Assembly (NCBI GenBank): GCA_004114245.1
Contig: QZWS01000093.1
Coordinates: 1 to 20,234 of the forward strand
Source: Zoopage sp. CT-All
Taxonomy: Eukaryota; Zoopagomycota; Zoopagomycetes; Zoopagales; Zoopagaceae
Direction: 5' to 3'
Length of the DNA: 20,234 bases
Shown: positions 9,436 through 17,539 of the stretch, piece by piece
How the letters are laid out: each line of letters begins with the position of its first letter
Numbering within the stretch: position 1 is the first letter of the stretch
Notes under the pieces: model-generated
Told to the model about the DNA's origin: nothing
Seen by the model: the letters and a program-made list of their open reading frames with translations, nothing else
Database searches by the model: none
Translations under genes and position numbers: made by a program

Positions 9436-10341
9436 TTAGGTGCACAGTCGTAATAGACGGCAATCAAAGCAATGATAGGGATCAGAGTCGCATGGTATTG
9501 AGAGAGAGAGAAGGGGAGAGTGGTGGGTGGAGAGATGGGTGTTGTGCTCGCAAGAGTGTCTCTGTCGATATATTTCAAAGACTTGCCTTTGATTTGACTG
9601 TCCGGAGAGACGCGAACCCTTCTCCAAAGGCATAGACTCTGAGCGCCGCTGCTGTTGCTGCTGCCGCTGCATCTTGGCTGAGCTCCGCTTAGCCCTCGCC
9701 ATCAGCGATGCCCGGAGCTCCGAAGGTCGCATATTGACGTTGATTTCTGGCTCACGGTCATTGTCCTGGTCCATTCCGTCCTCGCTTTGAACTCGTTCAC
9801 TCTCGCCAAACTCGAGGCGGGAGGGCGAATGTGTCAGGGAGCGGTCGGGAGAGAGCCGCGCCATTGAGGAGACAGATGAGGTTGACGAGAGGGATCCTGA
9901 AGAGAGATGGCGCCGCTGCTGTGCCGCATGAGCTAGCCACTCCTCCGGCGAGGTCTGAAGATAGGCACTCGTAGCGCCTAGCCCGCCTCGTGTCGAGTGT
10001 TGATTGTGTGTACTGCTGCTGGTTTTAGTGCTACTGCCGATACTGTGTTCAGCTGAGGAGGGAGGGAGGGGAGGTAAAGAGGCATTCGAGAAGGCGTTTG
10101 GAGAGGGATGGGAGGCGACTAGTTCCGCCATTGTGGACCCAAAGGACGGCGGTGATACCGAAAGAGGAGGGGAGAGTGGAGAAGGAAGGGATGAGTGTGC
10201 GGGGATGATGGACGACGTGCTATTAGTTCTGCCCAGGTGGTGCTCGCCCTTGTCGTCCAAAGTGAAGCCTTGACTATTCTGCCCAGCCAGAGGAAACGGA
10301 CGCGTATCGATGACTGGATTCGGAGGGGCGCCGACGGCCAT
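9436..10341 (-). CDS. Ser/Pro/Gln-rich protein of unknown function, 3' end uncertain
   Basis: The frame starts at ATG 10341 (MAVGAPPNPV) and is open for 301 codons to 9436. It is rich in Ser, Pro and Thr, with short motifs such as TSPEEWLAHAAQQRRHLSSG, several SP sites, a low-complexity SSTSSVSS stretch, and a basic Gln run (KMQRQQQQQRR) near residues 225-235. No domain is recognised. The last 50 codons come from C/T-rich DNA and look unlike the rest. A good GC-type donor (AAAG|GCAAGT) at 9586 suggests the exon really ends at 9587, leaving 251 codons. From there the frame could join the gene at 8849. A reverse CCAAT (ATTGG at 10487-10491) lies about 146 bp upstream. Confidence 0.55.
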   Translation of the reverse strand: MAVGAPPNPVIDTRPFPLAGQNSQGFTLDDKGEHHLGRTNSTSSIIPAHSSLPSPLSPPLSVSPPSFGSTMAELVASHPSPNAFSNASLPPLPPSSAEHSIGSSTKTSSSTHNQHSTRGGLGATSAYLQTSPEEWLAHAAQQRRHLSSGSLSSTSSVSSMARLSPDRSLTHSPSRLEFGESERVQSEDGMDQDNDREPEINVNMRPSELRASLMARAKRSSAKMQRQQQQQRRSESMPLEKGSRLSGQSNQRQVFEIYRQRHSCEHNTHLSTHHSPLLSLSIPCDSDPYHCFDCRLLRLCT

Positions 10342-11287
10342 TGCTACTTATGTACTTTTTTCTTCTTTCTCTCTTTCCTTGGTCGCACTGTGGAGGCCGT
10401 GCTGTATGTATCCTTCAAGCGAGGAAAGGCAGCAAAAATGTGGACCTGCGGGGTGGTGCGAGGGCGAGGGGTATGGATTATGGATTATTGGCTACAATGG
10501 CACCCAGGAGACGAAAGGCAGACAAGGCCCCAAAGGCAGGAGAGTGCGAGAAAAAAGATAAGAGCTATTTTAGAAGGTAAAAAGAAACGTGGAGCAGGCG
10601 AGCGAGAAGAAAAAACAAGGAGAGGAGACTGTCAGCGAAAAGGCCAGATTGACAAGGTAGAGAGCCCCAGGCAGGCAGGGCTGGAGTGGAAACAAGGAGA
10701 TGAATGAAATGTAATATCCACAGACGAGAGAGCACGAGCAGGTGGGTGGTGAAGGAGGTGGTCGGGCAGCGAGAGACTGGGCAGGGTGTGAGCAGAAATC
10801 CAAGGCGAGGGATTTCCTCTGATACGAGTGCATGGTGTACAGTGTGCTCTTGGACTTACAGACGGGCGGTGGATCACCAAGCTAAGGTTGGATGGGTATA
10901 AGCAATGAGGATCGGAGGAATGGGAACAAAAGCGATTCGAAAGGGAAAGCGAGAGTGCGAGAGAAAAGAAGAAGAGAGAGAGAACGGACCCATGTCCAGG
11001 AACAGGGCTGATAAAAAAAAAAGAAAAAAAAAATCCATTGGGGTGCACCACCACACTTCGTCCAAGATACTTTTTTTTTCTTTGCGTCAGCCAAACCCAT
11101 GTGGGTCAGCCTCCATACGTCTTTTGCCAACTTCGTCCTGCGACCCAGCCATCCTCAGCGTCGCCACTGCATACCGTCGCCCTCATGTCTGTAAAAAGGT
11201 CAACCATTCATGAGCGATGTGTTTTTTCTGGTGCGGGATCAGTCGTCCATACCGTTACTCTTTTTTTTTCGCCTGCCACCAGCCACG
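10342..11287. promoter_or_regulatory. Upstream region of the Ser/Pro/Gln-rich gene, no gene seen
   Basis: About 950 bp, purine-rich on the plus strand (C/T-rich on the coding strand of the minus gene), with several A or T homopolymers near 11010-11030, 11071-11079 and 11261-11269. Open frames here are low-complexity Ser/Pro/Phe or Lys/Arg strings. ATTGG at 10487-10491 is the only promoter-like motif I would point to. Confidence 0.4.
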
Positions 11288-11760
11288 CTAGTTAGCAGCT
11301 TTTCTTTCCTTTGTTTGTTTGTTGTGTCGAAAGGCTATGACAATGTTGTTGTACAGTACAAAAAGCCTACTCAGTCTTCCTCCTCCCCCTCCTGATGGAA
11401 TATTCGTCTCCTCGTGCCCTCGCGGTTTGATCAACTGCTTCCTCAGAGAACGGAGCATTGGTGGTAAGGCAGTAATCTCAACCTTGGCATGAACCGGGAT
11501 AAGGCCCACCCGACTGATGCACACATCTGCCCAAAGAGAAGGAATTTTTTCTCTCATCTCTCGCATACTTTTGGCTTGCGCATCGTATGCTGTACCCAAT
11601 ACGATATATGTAGTCTGAATACACGTATGGTCTAACCGAATGGATGGTACTGGAGACAGAGTACCCCGACCATGAGGTTGAACTGAGCCCCTGACCCAAC
11701 AAAAAAGCTCTCAAAAGAACGTCATCCCACGGCCTGAAACTGCAACGCATGGCTCATGCT
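11288..11760 (-). pseudogene. Possible decayed RidA/YjgF-like gene fragment
   Basis: On the minus strand a frame open over 11710-11288 encodes a stretch that resembles the C-terminal half of fungal RidA-type proteins: MREMREKIPSLWADVCISRV, then GLIPVHAKVEITAL, where the family has a Pro-rich helix end, a beta strand and the K/RVEIEVVA strand. Just upstream, in a different frame, are MSHALQFQAVG and FFVGSGAQFN, loosely like the RidA YSQAV...VFVSGQ start. They are separated by a TGA and lack the middle of the domain. No continuous start-to-stop gene can be built. I read it as a relic; chance similarity is possible. Confidence 0.3.
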
Positions 11761-12002
11761 CTGCACACGCACTGTCGTCCGGGAAATACAAAACAAGGGT
11801 CCCTTTGAGACTGAGCGACACAACGCAGGTCGCACACATACTCCCATCAGGAACAACCGTTAGAAAGCAGTAAGAAGCATGAACGAGGCAAAAAGATGCA
11901 TCAACGGCCAGAATTTTCGTCTTTCATATTCTTTTTAGACTAACCATATATCTGTCCGTCCTCCCCTTTGCCCCTTTTCGATTCCTTGTCCGATGATGTG
12001 TC
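11761..12002. other. Downstream flank of the RPN14-like gene
   Basis: 242 bp beyond the TGA at 12005-12003 with no supported gene. Several frames are open on the minus strand for 50-70 codons but lack a start codon or known motif. Confidence 0.4.
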
Positions 12003-14409
12003 TCAGTTTGAACGCGATCCAAGCTTCCCAGAATAGCGTAGCATACCTCCCTCTTTTGAGATCGCCACCAAACCCCGTCCTCCTCCAACAGGACGCGCGT
12101 GACAAGGTCCATCCAGGTCATATCCAACATACTCCCTTTGAACTTGAATCGTTTCCTCCCGCAGAGATTTTGTCTCGTAAAGACCACTGTCGTCTATGTA
12201 CCAAAGAGTCGGGAAAAACACGTGAAAGTCCAGTTAATGGCTTGGCGCATCAAGGGATGAACGGCGTCTAAATGCGAGAACGCTATCAAGAAGTGGCTTA
12301 CCACAACCGACGATCAACTGAGGACCATCGTCAGAGGGTTCTTGGGGTTCTGCAAACACTAGACTGGATATGCCTGCTGTACCTCGCTGAAACCTACTGA
12401 GGACACCGCTGAAATAAATAATGGTACAGACAAACGGTGTGTGTAAGAAGCTTGTTTCTCATGCTGAAGAGCCAGTACCATGCAGTTTGACGGTACTTAC
12501 TCGGTTTTACGGATGTCAAAGATTTCGACCACACCATCGGACGCTCCTGATGCTACGATAGAGTGCTGGGCTGAGTATGCGCAAGCGCGCAGTGGAGTTG
12601 TTTGATACGACTTCCGTTGAAAAGCCTAAGGGTAAAGTAAGTCTGTGTGAGTATCTGTACCACTCATCAACATGCAAAGCATGCGGCGAGCATGGCGGTT
12701 TACCTCCTCTGAAGCCCTGACATCTAGTCCATGCAAAGTGCCATTCTCCGAAACCGCAATGACCACTTTCCCTTCTGTTCCCACTTCCATTGGGGCTGGC
12801 GACGGAATTGAATGGTTACTCAACTGCTCTGCGACATCGAGGTGTCTCCAGTTAATGCGATTGTTTAATACATCTTTGACTCCTTACATGCCGACGTCTT
12901 TGCCTCCAGAGGCGTTGTCCACGTGTCGAGCGCAATTGCGTTTACTTTGTCGTTGAGCTGAGCGAGTGTCCTAATAGTGTTTCCAGAAGCTAGAGTTGTA
13001 CGGACCTAGATCAACAAATCATCCGTGGTAATTTCTCCGTCCAAACAATAGCGACTACGAGCATGATATATCACTTACCCACTTCCCACAGCTTCACAGA
13101 GCCGTCATTTGACGATGCTATACATATCCATACATGAGATAAAGAATTTAAATGTCCTATTAACAGTCCGCCTTCTCGTTTGCTATAGCATCACTCGGAT
13201 GCACGCCTTGGTAAGAGTACAGATCTTACAGAGGACATTGCGCCCACGATCGATAATGGCAGTATCGGAGATCGCTGTCAGAGAGCGTTGTTGTAGATAT
13301 GTTGTTAGCTACAAGTACTGCTCGGCGGGATCCAAAGTGCATCCACGAAAGCCCTCCTACGTTTAGTGTGGCCCTTCATGGTTACTGGACAACTTCCGTC
13401 CAATGCGGACCATATTTTCAGCAAAAAATCGCCACCACCGCTTAAGACGACTATTGACAGAGGTGGAAAATCGGATTAGCTCACACATTCTTCTGTACAG
13501 AAGAGCGAGTACGGTGTAATATAGAATACCTTGACCGGAGGGAAAGAATCGACATGAAGTGACATATTGTAGATGGCCCTTCAGTTCGTGCTATACAACC
13601 GTGAAGATGGACAAAAAAACGTTATTAGCGAAGGTAGAAAACGACCTTAAGCTGTAAAAGTCGTTGGTCTCTACATCCTGCGACAGAATTCCCATCTTAC
13701 GATTATGCGACCATTCTCTGTTTCCCCGATTTTGAGCGAACCATCCTCCGATCCGGTAACAAAAAGTGCTCCCGCCGGTGAGATATCCAGACAGGAGAGC
13801 TAACAGCGATGGGTTGTTAAAACATGATATTCAAAACTTTCATCTGTTCATGCACTACGCCCATGGAATCCGGTCGTTATTTCTTAGCTGCCACTTACTT
13901 TTGGTATGCTGACTTTCCTGCCAGTGCCGTAAACTTCTACTTCTGCGTTTCCATATTCCGGCACCTTGACTTTGAACGAATACTAAAAACATCAGAATTC
14001 CATCAGAGATAAGTAAGTAGTCATCCTTTAATCACCGGAACTGTTGCCGCAAACCCGTCTGTTGCACGTTACGTTCGTTATAGCCTCGAGTATGATCCCA
14101 TCATGTCCAGTGAACTGTATCTCCCGTTCTCCGGCAAGCGTCACCTTGGCGGCACCATGCACCGAGGGCGATCCTAATCGAAACAAAAAAAAGAAGAGAC
14201 TTAAGAACTTGCATGCCATATACAAAGTCGGTAGGATGTTGCAGTTTCGGCACATCGATCGAATGCGGGCGTCTCCTACCTCGCCTGTAGCATGAGACCC
14301 AAAAAGTGCCAGTGCTGTTTAGTCGCAACACTTCAGCAATGACATCAGTCCAGTCCGATTGAACGGTCACCTGCATGAGCGCCGTCGGGGAGTTTGCTTC
14401 AATGCCCAT
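12003..14409 (-). CDS. RPN14: Rpn14/PAAF1-type WD40 proteasome assembly chaperone
   Basis: Binds Rpt ATPases and helps assemble the 19S base, by homology to yeast Rpn14 and human PAAF1. My model has 13 exons: 14409-14280, 14173-14073, 13982-13899, 13799-13701, 13590-13530, 13450-13361, 13274-13230, 13117-13083, 13005-12896, 12845-12704, 12625-12501, 12408-12302, 12193-12003; 439 residues. Matches to PAAF1 run in order: QSDW near residue 18, WVSCYRRGSPSVHG, GHLQYVTSCRFFPSGQVVLS, LKIWSALDGSC, DTAIIDRGRNVLS, NDGSVKLWE, GASDGVVEIFDIR, and a short C-terminus after KEGGMLRY. Most junctions have GTAAGN-like donors and TAG/CAG acceptors. Junctions 8/9 and 9/10 need weak donors (GTGGGT at 13082, GTCGGC at 12895); the stronger sites nearby shift the frame. 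The identity is firm; those two junctions are not. The start at 14409 fits the family's short N-terminus, though the frame is open further up. Confidence 0.88.
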
Positions 14410-14733
14410 TCTGTCGTGAAAGCAGCAAGTTACCAGGTGGAATGTAGATGTGTTGAGGGCGAAAAGAGCGAAGAAGCTCTGCGTGGACCAAACAAGCTTA
14501 AGAACGCGCTTGCGTGGGAGACGGCAGTGACTGCGTTCCTTGAGCGCGCAAAGAAAAAAATTGCTGACGCTCCACTTCAAAGCTTGATTCTGTCCTACCT
14601 GCGAAATCGACAGGCGCAAGTGAGAAGCGTGAGAGATCCAAAAGGTAAACGATACTGGACTCCATTGTGCGACAGTGTGCACTGTGCCCACTTCACCATA
14701 ACTGAATCTCCATCCGAGTTCATGAAGATGAAG

Positions 14734-14772
14734 ATTGGTCAAGCCAAGACCAATGAGAAACAGCGAACCAAT
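14734..14772. promoter_or_regulatory. Cluster of three CCAAT boxes upstream of the RPN14-like gene
   Basis: ATTGG at 14734-14738, CCAAT at 14750-14754 and CCAAT at 14768-14772. The last two are within an ACCAATGAGAA direct repeat 18 bp apart. They lie 325-363 bp upstream of the RPN14-like ATG at 14409. CCAAT is bound by the HAP/NF-Y complex in fungi. No yeast PACE-type motif (Rpn4 site) was seen in this gap. Confidence 0.45.
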
Positions 14773-15709
14773 GAGAAGTGCACAATTTAGCTCCCACTGT
14801 ATCTGACTTAATGTTGTCGCAGGCAAGTGGCATCAAAAGGTCTAAGAGTAGGCAGAGGCACTCAAGGAGTTTTCGCAGCTACCGCGTGCACTGACCAGTT
14901 GTGTACTCAAGGTCGCGGCGATTCTAAGACTTCTCGTCTGGCAGCAAAACCTTAAATACGCTGGGCGACCCTCTTGGCAGTATGCCCTGCAGATAAAGCA
15001 CTCCAAGCATCCATCCACGCTTGTCAATGACTCAGCTGTAGAGGCGGTTCTAATGTGCAGGCAATTCATGGGGGGGAAACGTTTCTTGATACGAGCAAGG
15101 CCCGGTGCTGTGGGAGGAAGAGGGCGTGTTCAATCTCCCAATTCGCAGCGCCTCAACATTTGGCAAGAGCCGCATTTGGCCACAGGCCAGCACACTCCTT
15201 CCTGACATGGACGATTATGTGGCATCAATCACTCTTGTCACGATTCAACTCTATGGAGGGAGCGACGTACTTTGATCTTTGGGGTGGCGGATCGGGCGTA
15301 CAGCGTCAGATTTGGCTGTGTGCTGTAGTCTAAAATTTTGTTGACGGAAAAGAAAGAGATGCGAACTGAGCGCTAAAAATGAGTCTAGACGTGGACACAG
15401 ATCTACCTTCCCATCTCCATTTTTCTTTTCGCTACCATCTAATAGAGCCACTGTGCATGGTGCATGACTGTCAACAAACGATCACAGGGCTAAGCGAAGC
15501 ATTGTGCAGAGCAAGGAATACAGAAGGGAGAGACGAAAAAGAACGACGATATCGTCCTACACTGGCAGCATGTGCAAGAAGGATCGGAGTTGGCGCCTGA
15601 TTTCTTAGAGTGGATCCCCTTCGATTCCACGTTGTGTTCTCCTCGAAATCGGAGTACGAAGATGAATAGAATTTTTTTTTTCTTCCAGAGGTGCCTGTGG
15701 GACAAGATG

Positions 15710-15717
15710 TATAAAAG
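15710..15717 (+). promoter_or_regulatory. TATA box of the SLC35F-like gene
   Basis: TATAAAAG, 171 bp before the ATG at 15888. It is followed by a C/A-rich leader (about 15770-15880) typical of fungal 5' UTRs. Confidence 0.6.
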
Positions 15718-15887
15718 GGCAGGGGAATCCGCATCTTGGATCAGTGGGCCGCTTTCATCGTCTTTTCACCCCTCCTACACCTAAAAGACGAATTCCATCC
15801 ACCCAGAGTCGCATTCACACTCGACAATCAAGGGTCTCATCAACACTCCTCCTCATTCTTCACTCCAAGAACAACAGAGAAAAAAAA

Positions 15888-17124
15888 ATGACAGACAAGA
15901 TCCTCAGCGAGCCTGTAGCGTTCGGCAAGATGGAGCTCAACGAGCATGAGCAAGGGACCTCAACTACTCCCGCTCCCTCGAGCTGGAAAGAACGAGCCTC
16001 CAACTTGTTCTCTCGTCGGTTTTTGTTGATCCTCCTGTTGGGTCAGATCCTCGCATTGTGCATCACAGCAACGACCATCTTCACCACAAAGTTGGCGCAG
16101 GGTGAGAACCCGGTCTCAATCCCGACCACACAATCGTTCCTGAACTACTTTGTGCTCGGTGTAGTCTACACGAGTATCACCTTGTACAAGAAAGGCTTTT
16201 CTGGATGGCTCGAGATCATACGTCGTCGCTCTCCTTACTGTAAGTTGCTTCTACATGCTTGCACTCTTTGCTGATTATGTATGTGGGGCCGTCTGTCTAC
16301 TCTCATTCCGTCACCCTAACGGCCAGCGATGTGACTTTCGCCCCACCCAAATAGACATCATCTTTGCGTTGATTGATGTTGAGGGCAACTACTTCATGGT
16401 TAAGGCATACACCTACACGTCCCTGTTGTCGGCCATGTTGTTGGATTCTTGGACCATCCCCTGCGTGGTCTTGCTGTCTGTCTTCTTCCTCAAGATGCGC
16501 TTTGTTCGCTGGCACTACTTGGGAGTGTTTGTCTGCATGGTCGGCATGGGTTTCTTGATCTGGTCCGACATGGTTGAAGGCAAGGACTTTCCTGGATCTG
16601 ACCTCGTCAAAGGAGATCTCTTCTGTATTGCCGGCGCTACCTTCTACGCTCTCTCCAATGTTGGCCAAGAGTACCTGGTCCGTCAAAGGCCCATGTACGA
16701 GGTTGTAGGTCAGCTCGGATTCTGGGCAACGATCATTAACGGCATCCAGCTTGCGATCCTGGAGAGAAAGGAGCTTCAGACGATTGAATGGACACCTTCG
16801 GTGATCGGATACATCATTGGATTTGACATTGCCATGTTCACGTTGTACTCGGTCTCCCCCATCCTTTTCCGTCTGAGCTCAGCGACGTTCTTTAACTTGA
16901 GTTTGTTGACCAGCGACTTTTACGGTCTGCTCTTTGGACTGTTCTTGTTCAATGCTACGATCAACAAGATCTACCCGATTGCGTATGTCTTGATCATGGT
17001 CGGAATCATCCTCTACAACGTCCGTCCTGCGCCAGAGCCCAAGTTCAGGAAGCGCCTTGCTGATGACGAGGAGTTGAACGCTGAGAGCCAATCTCAGTCT
17101 GCGGACAAGTCGGCTATGGTCTAG
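15888..17124 (+). CDS. SLC35F-type solute carrier (drug/metabolite transporter fold)
   Basis: Two exons (15888-16239, 16355-17124) give 373 residues. The 115-nt intron has donor GTAAGT and acceptor AAATAG and splits a Tyr codon. The start is the first ATG after an A-rich leader. A hydrophilic N-terminus of about 43 residues is followed by roughly ten hydrophobic segments, starting RFLLILLLGQILALCITATT (residues 45-64). After the junction the conserved SLC35F block is clear: LIDVEGNYFMVKAYTYTS, then LDSWTIPCVVLLSVFFLKMR, and KGDLFCIAGATFYALSNVGQ. The C-terminus is cytosolic-type, acidic and Ser-rich. The family (SLC35F1/F2/F6, formerly DUF914) is distant from nucleotide-sugar carriers and the substrate of fungal members is not established. 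Length and topology are normal. A vesicle, vacuole or plasma-membrane site cannot be decided from sequence. Confidence 0.93.
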
Positions 17125-17539
17125 AAACCTCGTTGAGGATCCAGGTTGCACAGTTGTTTTCAAGCTTGAACTTGCTTGATCCTGTCATCATTTTTTTTCC
17201 TTCTCTCGTTATTCTTGGTTTCACTTGAACAGGGCATGTGTTGTTTGAGTAGTCTGCAACGACATCTTCATTGTAGGCTTGGGACTGGAATACCTTGGTG
17301 CATTGTTCCTTGCTTTAGTAATCGTATCTTAATAAAAGCAACAATTCTAGAGGAGCTACAATCTTGGGAAGGATTGGGCGATCCGCGGGCTGCTTCTAGC
17401 TCGGGGTAAAATGTTTTGTCAGGAACAACGGTCTGTGCGCGTGTATCCAAAAGACAGTAAAATCGCACGCTCATTTCTGTTCGCTGCATTCTTTTTTTTC
17501 CATTGACCATGCACCTCTTGCAAGGCATCTCACAACACC
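17125..17539. other. Intergenic region between SLC35F-like and GH36 genes
   Basis: 415 bp holding the 3' UTR of the carrier gene and the promoter of the GH36 gene. A small upstream ATG at 17509 opens a short frame that overlaps the GH36 start in another frame. It could act as an upstream ORF if transcription starts before it. Confidence 0.5.
17331..17336 (+). terminator. Polyadenylation signal AATAAA of the SLC35F-like gene
   Basis: AATAAA lies 207 bp past the stop at 17122-17124, in T-rich DNA and before the next gene on the same strand. Confidence 0.5.

Larger units (their letters stand above)
14410..15887. other. 1.5-kb gap between divergent genes with unassigned open frames
   Basis: It lies between the RPN14-like start (minus) and the SLC35F-like start (plus). 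It contains three CCAAT-type motifs at 14734-14772, open frames on both strands over 14359-14826, a start-less plus frame at 14854-15206, and a TATA box at 15710. I recognise no family in these frames. A weak plus-strand splice pair exists (GTGAGA at 14619; CTGAC then GCAG ending at 14821), but it does not lead to a known protein. Confidence 0.5.

Noticed and set aside
9309-9578. 89-codon minus frame with a hydrophobic stretch (LIPIIALIAVYYDCAPKFLL)
   Set aside because: No ATG at a sensible place; it lies in the 3' UTR or long intron of the Ser/Pro/Gln-rich gene and has no known homologue that I recognise.
10632-11054. 140-codon minus-strand frame
   Set aside because: Translated C/T-rich leader and promoter DNA (Ser/Phe/Leu/Pro strings), no domain.
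15055-15333. 92-codon plus-strand frame
   Set aside because: Overlaps another open frame, no recognisable motif, no promoter or splice support.
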